From: Pyrococcus horikoshii OT3
GTDB taxonomy: Archaea; Methanobacteriota_B; Thermococci; Thermococcales; Thermococcaceae
Length of the DNA stretch: 64,000 nucleotides
Direction of reading: 5' to 3'
NCBI RefSeq assembly: GCF_000011105.1
Contig: NC_000961.1
Coordinates: forward strand, 511,940 to 575,939
The notes beneath the pieces are model-generated. The model did not search any database. It saw only the letters and a program-made list of their open reading frames with translations, and was not told where the DNA came from. The position numbers were made by a program, and so were the translations under genes. This document shows, piece by piece, positions 57,537 through 64,000 of this stretch (position 1 is the first letter of the stretch; every line of letters starts with the position of its first letter).

Positions 57537-57884
57537 ATGAAGAGCAGAATAATAGTTAGGACGAGTTTTGATGCTGCACATGCTGTTAAAGTTGGGGATC
57601 ACTGGGAAGATGTACATGGGCATACCTTCTTCCTTGAGGTTGCCATTGAAGGGGAGATAAAGAACGGTTATGTCATGGATTTCCTTGAACTTAGGAAGAT
57701 AGTGGAAGAGATAACGAAGGAACTGGATCATAGGAACCTTAATAACATTTTTGAGAATCCAACTACCGAGAATATTGCACTCTGGATAGGGGAGAGAATT
57801 AGGGATAAATTACCGCCTTATGTAAAGCTGAAAAGAGTAGTGCTGTGGGAAGGAAAAGATAACGGGGTGGAATTGGAGTGGTAA
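57537..57884 (+). CDS. 6-pyruvoyl-tetrahydropterin synthase/QueD family enzyme
   Basis: 115 residues. Zinc ligands in SFDAAHAV (His 15) and DVHGHTFFLEV (His 27 and 29); Asp/His pair DHRNLN near residue 70 and Glu near 110. The usual catalytic Cys before the HGH motif is absent; GDHWEDVHGH has Glu and Asp there, as in PTPS-III type enzymes. It overlaps queE by seven bases, so a role in preQ0/archaeosine formation is likely. Confidence 0.88.
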   Translation: MKSRIIVRTSFDAAHAVKVGDHWEDVHGHTFFLEVAIEGEIKNGYVMDFLELRKIVEEITKELDHRNLNNIFENPTTENIALWIGERIRDKLPPYVKLKRVVLWEGKDNGVELEW

Positions 57885-58642
57885 AGCTAATTTTAGCAGA
57901 AGTTTTTAACAGCTGGCAGGGTGAAGGAGGTAGCGTTCCTGGGAGTGCATTTGGAAGGAGGCAAATATTTGTGAGGTTTGCAGGTTGCGATCTTAGATGC
58001 ATCTGGTGCGACTCTTCTCAATTTATAGATGCTTCCAAAGTTAAGAAGTGGAGGATAGAGGTCGAACCCTTCTCCGGGAGATTTGAATACAGGGAAAATC
58101 CCGCAAGTATTGATGAAGTCGTTGATGCAATCTTAAAATTAGATACGGGTGATTTACACTCCATAAGCTATACTGGAGGAGAGCCGACGCTTCAAATAGA
58201 GGGTTTATACATTCTCATGGAAAGGATGAAAGGGCTAGGTTTTGATAATTTCCTTGAAACCCACGGTGGACACCCGGAATTGATAAAGAGGGTATCTTAC
58301 CTAACTGACTATGCGAGCGTTGACATAAAGGATGAGAGTGCTAGGGCTAGTAGAGATTGGAGGGGATTAGTTCTTAAAGAGGTTGAGAGCATAAAGATAT
58401 TAAAAGAGGCCGGGGCAAAAGTTTATGCAAAACTCGTTGTCACGAGAGAAACAAAACTGGAGAACGTTAAGTGGTATGCAAACCTCCTAAAGGGGGTTGC
58501 TCCCCTAGCGATACAGCCAAAGGAACCTATGGATATTTCGATGGAGTACCTCATGAAGTTGTATAGGGAGGCCGCTAGGATAATGGGAAAAAAGAACGTT
58601 GGCCTAAGTTTCCAGGTTCATAAGTATCTTAAAGTCCTTTGA
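57878..58642 (+). CDS. queE: 7-carboxy-7-deazaguanine synthase QueE (radical SAM)
   Basis: 254 residues. Radical SAM cluster C37-x3-C41-x2-C44 (FAGCDLRCIWCD), N-terminal EVFNSWQGEGGSVPGSAFGRR typical of QueE, and SYTGGEPTLQ near residue 105. Converts 6-carboxytetrahydropterin to CDG on the way to preQ0, the precursor of archaeosine in tRNA. Starts at GTG 57878 inside the end of the QueD-like gene. Confidence 0.92.
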   Translation: MVKLILAEVFNSWQGEGGSVPGSAFGRRQIFVRFAGCDLRCIWCDSSQFIDASKVKKWRIEVEPFSGRFEYRENPASIDEVVDAILKLDTGDLHSISYTGGEPTLQIEGLYILMERMKGLGFDNFLETHGGHPELIKRVSYLTDYASVDIKDESARASRDWRGLVLKEVESIKILKEAGAKVYAKLVVTRETKLENVKWYANLLKGVAPLAIQPKEPMDISMEYLMKLYREAARIMGKKNVGLSFQVHKYLKVL

Positions 58643-58652
58643 GGTGAAGATA

Positions 58653-58937
58653 ATGGAGGATGTGTTTGAATATTTGAACTTACTCAGGGCACGAATGGAA
58701 TTTACTGAAAAATTTTATGGATTCAAGATGAACTATCTCCCCCTATATTTTGAGGGTGATGATATAATAATCCTGGATAAGAATGATGGGAAAATTAAGA
58801 GGCTAAAGGATAAGAAGCCATTATCCCAGGAAGAACTAAAGAAGGTGTTGCCTAAAATAAGGGAGAACATAGAGAGTGGATTGATAGACACCTTGATAAC
58901 CCTAAACTTCCAGTATATCTATGGTCCCGAAGATTGA
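58653..58937 (+). CDS. Small unknown protein following queE
   Basis: 94 residues, charged alpha/beta, with DDIIILDKNDGKIKRLKDKK in the middle. GAGGTGAAG lies six bases before ATG 58653, which is preferred over GTG 58644. It follows queE by ten bases, so it is probably in the archaeosine operon, but no domain is recognised. Confidence 0.55.
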   Translation: MEDVFEYLNLLRARMEFTEKFYGFKMNYLPLYFEGDDIIILDKNDGKIKRLKDKKPLSQEELKKVLPKIRENIESGLIDTLITLNFQYIYGPED

Positions 58938-60368
58938 TCATACCTTTATTCTCTTCCATATCGTTTCTTTTCCTTTGTCTTCAAGCTGTATTCCGAGTTT
59001 TCTCAGTTCTTCTCTAATTTTATCTGCAAGCTCAAACTTCCTCTCCTTTCTAAGCTCGGCCCTAACTTGAATTAAAAGCTCTATAAGCTTCTCTTCTTCT
59101 TTGGCCTTTTCCTCCTTGAAGTATTCCTCAAAGATCCCGAAAATTTCTCCAACGGTTCTGAAGAACTCCCATGCTTTTCTTAGTACTGATTCCTTTGGCT
59201 TCTCCGCTTCCGTTATATATTTGTTTATTGCATTGCTAACCTCAAATACGGCTTTTAATGCTTCCGCTGTATTAAAATCATCATCCATAGCTTCATAAAA
59301 CTTTCTTCTGGCTTCTTTTATCGAATTGTAAGCTTTAAAATCATTTTCATCCCACGTATAAGCGAGCTCCGCATTCTCCATTGCAATCCTTATGTTTTCG
59401 AGCGTGTTATAGAGTCTTTCCAGATTATTTTTGGCGTGCTGTAATCCCTCTTCGCTGTAATCTAAAGGGGAGCGATAGTGCTTTTGAAGGACGAAGAATC
59501 TAATAACTTCTGGACTGTACCTTTGTAGTAGTTCCCTCACCGTAACGAAATTACCCAAGCTCTTACTCATCTTCTCCCCTTTGACCATTACAAAGCCCGT
59601 ATGAAGCCAATAATGGACCCATTCGTGACCAAAGCAGGCTTCGCTCTGGGCTATCTCATTCTCATGGTGAGGGAATATTAGGTCATTTCCTCCACCATGT
59701 ATATCAAAGCTCTCTCCTAGGTATTTACTACTCATAACTGAACACTCTATGTGCCATCCAGGCCTTCCCTCCCCCCAAGGGCTCTCCCACTTAGGTTCTC
59801 CCGGCTTTGCTTTTTTCCAGAGAGCAAAATCTTCAGGATTTTTCTTTCCTTCCCCAGGTTCAACTCTCGCTCCCTTTCTGAGCTCTTCCAATTTAACCCC
59901 GCTTAACTTTCCATATTCTTTGAATTTCTGGACTTCAAAGTAAACCCCATCACTTCCCTCATATGCATATCCTTTCTCCTTTAATCTTTCTATGAACTGA
60001 ATTATATCCTCTATATGCTCCGTAACCCTTGGATAAATGTCGGCCGGCTTAACTTTCAGGGCTTTCATGTCCTCTAAAAACACCTTTATGAATTTCTCAG
60101 CTAATTTCGCTGGATCCTCACCTGTTTCCTTGGCCCTTCTAATTATCTTATCATCTATATCTGTAAAATTCATTACCATTAGAACGCTGTATCCCTTATG
60201 TTCAAGATATCTCCTTATAACGTCAAAGGCTATGTACGTCCTCGCGTGACCTAGGTGGGGGTAATCATAAACAGTAGGCCCACAAACGTACATCCTTACC
60301 TCTCCCTCATTTATGGGTTTGAACTCCTCCTTTTGCTTCGTTAAAGTGTTGTAAATCCTCAATGTCAT
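58938..60368 (-). CDS. cysS: Cysteinyl-tRNA synthetase
   Basis: 476 residues. Class I signature PTVYDYPHLGHART (HLGH version of HIGH) near residue 31 and KMSKSLGN near 266; zinc ligands include Cys 29, and the CSVMSSKYLG and FPHHENEIAQSEACFGHEW segments. Charges tRNA-Cys. GGAGGTGAAGGGTGA precedes ATG 60368. Convergent with the queE operon, stop codons adjacent. Confidence 0.96.
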   Translation of the reverse strand: MTLRIYNTLTKQKEEFKPINEGEVRMYVCGPTVYDYPHLGHARTYIAFDVIRRYLEHKGYSVLMVMNFTDIDDKIIRRAKETGEDPAKLAEKFIKVFLEDMKALKVKPADIYPRVTEHIEDIIQFIERLKEKGYAYEGSDGVYFEVQKFKEYGKLSGVKLEELRKGARVEPGEGKKNPEDFALWKKAKPGEPKWESPWGEGRPGWHIECSVMSSKYLGESFDIHGGGNDLIFPHHENEIAQSEACFGHEWVHYWLHTGFVMVKGEKMSKSLGNFVTVRELLQRYSPEVIRFFVLQKHYRSPLDYSEEGLQHAKNNLERLYNTLENIRIAMENAELAYTWDENDFKAYNSIKEARRKFYEAMDDDFNTAEALKAVFEVSNAINKYITEAEKPKESVLRKAWEFFRTVGEIFGIFEEYFKEEKAKEEEKLIELLIQVRAELRKERKFELADKIREELRKLGIQLEDKGKETIWKRIKV

Positions 60369-60496
60369 TCACCCTTCACCTCCTTAATCTCCATCCAGGA
60401 ATTTTATTAGGATGTCGGTTTTGGCAACTATGAAACCTCAAGCCAAAAGCAAGCTTTAAATACCTAAAGAAGGTAAATTCTTTTTGGTGATGAAGA

Positions 60497-60724
60497 ATGG
60501 TGACGGCCTTTATCCTGATGGTTACTGCGGCAGGAAAGGAGAGGGAAGTTATGGAAAAGCTATTGGCAATGCCAGAGGTTAAAGAAGCTTATGTAGTTTA
60601 CGGAGAATATGATTTAATAGTGAAGGTTGAAACGGATACATTAAAAGACCTTGATCAGTTCATAACTGAAAAAATAAGGAAAATGCCTGAAATTCAGATG
60701 ACCTCGACTATGATAGCAATTTGA
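60497..60724 (+). CDS. Stand-alone Lrp/AsnC ligand-binding (RAM) domain protein
   Basis: 75 residues: TAFILMVTAAGKEREVMEKLLAM, EAYVVYGEYDLIVKVE and a final strand MTSTMIAI form the RAM (alpha-beta sandwich) of Lrp/AsnC regulators, with no HTH. Such proteins bind amino acids and can form hetero-oligomers with full Lrp proteins. GGTGATGAA precedes ATG 60497; TTTAAATACC about 45 bases upstream is a TATA candidate. Confidence 0.88.
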   Translation: MVTAFILMVTAAGKEREVMEKLLAMPEVKEAYVVYGEYDLIVKVETDTLKDLDQFITEKIRKMPEIQMTSTMIAI

Positions 60725-60725
60725 T

Positions 60726-61397
60726 TCATTTGTTCATCAGGACTCTGATCCTCTCTGCTGTATCTTTTGCTTTATCTGAAATATTACTTAACGTTCTCGC
60801 TATATTAAGAATGTATAACCCGTCTTTCCAGTCAAGTTCTGACGTAAATACGATTTCCATCAACTTAGAGTCTAACCCATCGATTTTGCTTTCCACTTCT
60901 TCTATCTGTTTAATTATCTTGTACTCCTTTTTTATTTCCTTTTCTGCAAATCCACTCTCCAAAACATTGTCAAGTTGTTTTATCGCTTCATATACTAATT
61001 TCGCTGCTTTAATACTCTCCTTCCCCATCTTTAGAATTATATCCTTAATATCATTAGGGATGCTGTCGAGATTTCTCTTTATCAGTAGCCACTTTGCGGT
61101 ATCCTCGGCCGCATCCGCTATTTTATCTTGCATGTGTAGGTACTCTAGTATGTCAGTCCTTTGGACTGGCATCAGCAGTTTTGAAGTTATGCTATCCCTA
61201 AGCTCGCTTTTTATCTTATCCGCTATATCCTCTAGATCATCTACCTTCTTAGCATATTCTTTCATGTTTTCATAATCCCCTCGGGCCCAGGAATCCAGGG
61301 CTTTCTCTAATGTCTCTACCGTCTGTACTACAACTTCAGCGTGTCTTATGAGAGGTTTGAATGGGCTTTTTGCGAACAACTTTTTCCAAACTTGCAT
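60726..61397 (-). CDS. DUF47/PhoU-like partner of the Pit phosphate transporter
   Basis: 223 residues, all-helical, with repeated PhoU-like segments (AEVVVQTVETLEKALDSWARGDYEN, VDDLEDIADKIKSELRDSI). DUF47 proteins are encoded with Pit transporters and are thought to regulate them. GTG 61406 overlaps the transporter TGA, but ATG 61397 follows GGTGAT and is preferred. Confidence 0.88.
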   Translation of the reverse strand: MQVWKKLFAKSPFKPLIRHAEVVVQTVETLEKALDSWARGDYENMKEYAKKVDDLEDIADKIKSELRDSITSKLLMPVQRTDILEYLHMQDKIADAAEDTAKWLLIKRNLDSIPNDIKDIILKMGKESIKAAKLVYEAIKQLDNVLESGFAEKEIKKEYKIIKQIEEVESKIDGLDSKLMEIVFTSELDWKDGLYILNIARTLSNISDKAKDTAERIRVLMNK

Positions 61398-61402
61398 CTT
61401 TA

Positions 61403-62623
61403 TCACCCTATTAACAGGAGCACCTTGAATATTATCCCTGCAATTATTCCAGCAACGGGAACTGTAACGAACCAGGAGATTATTATATCCTTTACAACGC
61501 TTTTATTTATTGCTTTTACCCCCCTTGCTAATCCTACCCCAATTACAGCTCCAACGACTGTATGGGTTGTTGAGATTGGCATTCCAAGCCAGCTAGCTAT
61601 TAAAACTACCGTTGCAGCTGAAAAATCTATTGTAAATCCTCTCGTGTTTGTCAATTCGGTAATCTTCTTTCCAACGGTCTCCATAACCCTATAGCCATAG
61701 GTTGCTACTCCTATTGCAATTCCGAGACCTCCTAATGCAAGTATCCATCTGGGAACCGGGACTTTAGCTCCAGCTAATCCCATAGTTGCTATTGTATAGA
61801 CGGCTGCTACTGGTCCAATGGCATTTGCAACGTCATTCGCCCCATGGGCTAAAGCTACGTATCCGGAGGTTATAACTTGTACCTTTCTAAATATGACCTC
61901 AGCGCCAAGATATGGATCTACATTTGGAAACTTAACCCTCAAAAGCATCGAGGTTATTATAAAGACTATTATCCCCGTTGGAATTCCGTACTTGAGTATT
62001 CCTATGTAGAGTGAACTACCATGAAGGACTTTTATATAGAACATGGTTCCGATGACTATAAATGCGAGTCCAATCCAGAATGGGGACCACCTTTTTGCGC
62101 TTTTCACAGGGTCTTCGCTCTGAAGTACGGTTCTTCTTAGCGCTCGGAAAACTAAGAATGCGAATATCGCTCCTACTATTGGGGATAAAACCCAACTTAG
62201 AACAACCCTCACCATCTTATCCCAGTTTACTATCCCTATTCCCCCGTAGATTATTCCATATCCTACTATTCCTCCAATGATTGAGTGGGTAGTTGATACT
62301 GGTAGCCCATATTTGGTGGCTATTATTAGCCAGATAGTTGCTCCTAGAAGCGCTGCAATAGATCCGTAAATTAAGACGTTAGGGTCGGATATTTTCGAAG
62401 GATCTATTATTCCTTTCCTTATAGTTTCGGTTACGGTTTTTCCAAAGAAATAAGCTCCCGTAAATTCAAGGACTCCAGCTATTAAAACGGCTTGTTTTGG
62501 AGTTATCGCCCCTGCCCCAACGGCCGTACTCATTGAGTTAGCTGCATCATTGGCCCCTATAGCCCATGCCATTCCAAAACCTAAGATTAAAGTGAGAATG
62601 ATCCAGGGATCGATAGGGATCAC
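61403..62623 (-). CDS. Pit family inorganic phosphate transporter
   Basis: 406 residues, about ten membrane helices in two inverted halves, each with the family motif: GANDAANSM near residue 24 and ALAHGANDVANAIGP near 257; also SWLGMPISTTHTVVGA and GLPVSTTHSIIGG. Imports phosphate with H+ or Na+. First gene of a two-gene operon with the DUF47 protein. Confidence 0.94.
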   Translation of the reverse strand: MIPIDPWIILTLILGFGMAWAIGANDAANSMSTAVGAGAITPKQAVLIAGVLEFTGAYFFGKTVTETIRKGIIDPSKISDPNVLIYGSIAALLGATIWLIIATKYGLPVSTTHSIIGGIVGYGIIYGGIGIVNWDKMVRVVLSWVLSPIVGAIFAFLVFRALRRTVLQSEDPVKSAKRWSPFWIGLAFIVIGTMFYIKVLHGSSLYIGILKYGIPTGIIVFIITSMLLRVKFPNVDPYLGAEVIFRKVQVITSGYVALAHGANDVANAIGPVAAVYTIATMGLAGAKVPVPRWILALGGLGIAIGVATYGYRVMETVGKKITELTNTRGFTIDFSAATVVLIASWLGMPISTTHTVVGAVIGVGLARGVKAINKSVVKDIIISWFVTVPVAGIIAGIIFKVLLLIG

Positions 62624-62698
62624 TTTTCTCCCTCCAGCTATAGAGTACTTTGGGAAAATAAAACCCTTGCCGAAATAAAATATTGATATCTAAATATT

Positions 62699-63340
62699 CT
62701 ATATAGATACTTTCTTGAGATAGATTCCTGGAGGGATTATTATCTCGAATTCTTTATAGTTCTTTAAAATTGGAGACATCTTTATACCGTCTCTAAAGTT
62801 AATTCCCTCGTAAAATGGATTTATTGTCGGAAAAACTAAAATATCTGATGTCCTTAAGAAACATTTAACCTTTCTTCTGACTCCACTCTCAGTTGAGATT
62901 AATATTGAAGGATGGATATGTCCCATTATAACCTTTTTGAACTTGACATTTGGTAAATTTTTATGCCCATGAACGAATAGTAACCCCTTATCCAGGAAGA
63001 ATTCAACTACGTTAACGTTCTCGAATTTTGTCGTGACCTCCTCAATCTTTCCGTCATGGTTCCCTTTAGTTATTATTACCTGGACATCTCTAAGCAAGCT
63101 GAAGAAATCTAAAAGGATTTTTTCAGTGAACTTACTTAATCCTATATCTTCTTTGACATCTCCAAGGATTATCACTGCATCGGGTTTCTCCTCATTTATA
63201 AATTTGGCAAGCTTTATCTCCAACTTTGACCTTACATTGATCCCCCTAAATCGTTCGAATCCTAAATGCGGATCAGCGAATACGAGAGTTTTTCCAAGCT
63301 TCGTTTCAAAATAAAAAGAATATATAGAAAAATCTAGCAT
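62699..63340 (-). CDS. Calcineurin-like metallophosphoesterase
   Basis: 213 residues. All metal-site motifs are present: FADPHLG (D-x-H) near 22, ILGDVKED near 59, KGNHDG near 92, FVHGH near 123 and GHIHPS near 139. Archaeal type related to MJ0037-like phosphoesterases; substrate unknown. It begins five bases after the eL41 stop, so it is cotranscribed with that ribosomal protein gene. Confidence 0.88.
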   Translation of the reverse strand: MLDFSIYSFYFETKLGKTLVFADPHLGFERFRGINVRSKLEIKLAKFINEEKPDAVIILGDVKEDIGLSKFTEKILLDFFSLLRDVQVIITKGNHDGKIEEVTTKFENVNVVEFFLDKGLLFVHGHKNLPNVKFKKVIMGHIHPSILISTESGVRRKVKCFLRTSDILVFPTINPFYEGINFRDGIKMSPILKNYKEFEIIIPPGIYLKKVSI

Positions 63341-63345
63341 CTCCG

Positions 63346-63459
63346 TTAGATAAGTCCTCTCTCCTTCTTTCTTTGTCTCTTGAGTCTCCTTATTCTCTTC
63401 TTAATCCACTTCCACCTCATTCTACCCTTCTTCTTCCATTTCCTTGGTCTCCTCTTCAT
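63346..63459 (-). CDS. rpl41e: Ribosomal protein eL41
   Basis: 37-residue, extremely basic helix starting [18 protein letters not shown] and ending [11 protein letters not shown], matching the tiny eL41 of Pyrococcus ribosomes, which bridges the two subunits. GGAGGTGAT precedes the start. ATG 63459 is taken; an earlier ATG at 63465 overlaps the ribosome-binding site. Too short for most gene finders. Upstream of the phosphoesterase gene. Confidence 0.92.
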
Positions 63460-63735
63460 GAGCATCACCTCCTAATCTCTCCCCAAACTAAGCCTTATTA
63501 CCAAATTTTTAAGTTTTATTAGTTTATTTGAAACCCTTAATATCCTATCTTATTATTTTGTTTTAGTAAAATTTCTAACTAGAATTTAACAGTGCGATAA
63601 TCATATCGGTTTTTCTAGCCAATAACCTACTCTAGCAAATAATTTAGACAAAATCGAACATGAAATTTGAGTATCGATAAGACAAAAAAATTAAATTTTT
63701 GTTAGCTCCCTAACCTATCTAATGGGGATGCGGGC

Positions 63736-64000
63736 ATGGTAAAGGTTGGCTACATTCAGATGGAGCCGAAAATACTCGAATTGGATAAAAATTATTCAAA
63801 AGCTGAAAAGTTGATAAAAGAAGCGAGCAAAGAAGGTGCAAAACTTGTAGTTTTACCGGAATTATTTGATACAGGATATAATTTCGAAAGTAGGGAAGAA
63901 GTTTTTGATGTTGCTCAACAGATTCCTGAGGGGGAAACGACTACCTTTCTCATGGAATTAGCTAGGGAGCTAGGCCTTTACATAGTCGCCGGGACAGCAG
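63736..64000 (+). CDS. Carbon-nitrogen hydrolase (nitrilase superfamily), partial
   Basis: First 88 codons; continues past the window. Starts VKVGYIQMEPKILELDKNY; the catalytic Glu is in VVLPELFDTGYNF near residue 42. Resembles the structurally known Pyrococcus nitrilase-family protein with about 262 residues. Amide substrate not determined from this part. GGGGATGCGGGC precedes ATG 63736; 276 bases of AT-rich, gene-free DNA separate it from eL41. Confidence 0.9.
   Translation, partial: MVKVGYIQMEPKILELDKNYSKAEKLIKEASKEGAKLVVLPELFDTGYNFESREEVFDVAQQIPEGETTTFLMELARELGLYIVAGTA

Overview
This window comes from a hyperthermophilic euryarchaeon of the genus Pyrococcus, most probably P. horikoshii. 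The evidence is archaeal translation, transcription and replication genes (aIF2-beta, eS6, uL16/L10e, eL41, TFE, MCM, GINS), an ADP-dependent glucokinase, and tRNAs with encoded CCA. The MCM gene also carries two inteins of 168 and 260 residues, the lengths I recall for P. horikoshii. Gene density is high, Shine-Dalgarno sites of the GGAGGTGA type are common, and many neighbours overlap by ATGA.

Layout. 0-10.7 kb: an AlaX editing protein (cut by the window edge), two tandem MATE exporters, a cyclic 2,3-diphosphoglycerate synthetase-like enzyme, a helical-repeat/YjbQ operon, MoaD-MoeA for molybdopterin, and a convergent pair made of an N4/N6-type DNA methyltransferase and an unknown protein (possible restriction-modification pair). 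10.9-16.6 kb: an accessory island starting at tRNA-Ser(CGA). It holds a 1584-bp IS200/IS605-type element without tnpA (ribbon-helix-helix gene plus frameshifted tnpB), three unrecognised genes including a 32-residue-repeat protein with a nuclease-like C-terminus, and a 255-bp deletion derivative of the same element. 16.7-27.5 kb: ADP-glucokinase, signal peptidase, DUF531, two more helical-repeat proteins, a DMT transporter, an S9 peptidase, pyrrolidone carboxyl peptidase, glyoxylate reductase, a CBS protein, NikR and tRNA-Glu.

27.5-32.6 kb: a second accessory, decaying region with a large secreted protein gene broken by two frameshifts, three small membrane ORFs and gene debris. 32.6-43.8 kb: an information-processing block (C/D sRNA, aIF2-beta, MCM, Gins23, GPN-loop GTPase, MinD, eS6, TFE, tRNA-Lys). 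43.8-53.6 kb: DUF460 RNase H-fold protein plus topoisomerase I, archaeal CoaD, an ADP-forming acyl-CoA synthetase subunit, a class V aminotransferase, NIF3, methionine aminopeptidase and a DUF123 protein. 53.6-56 kb: a second 1584-bp IS copy and a broken nuclease gene. 56-64 kb: ZIP transporter, L10e, two preQ0 (archaeosine) pathway genes, CysS, a stand-alone RAM domain, a Pit phosphate transporter with its DUF47 partner, a phosphoesterase, eL41 and a nitrilase start.

The most notable unannotated content is: two well-formed C/D box sRNAs placed at or just past the 3' ends of genes, whose guides match rRNA I recognise, plus a third weaker candidate; a tnpB family whose two copies share one frameshift, an upstream RHH gene and a palindromic operator candidate, and whose right end supplies the C-terminal codons of host genes; and the island around the 32-residue-repeat protein.
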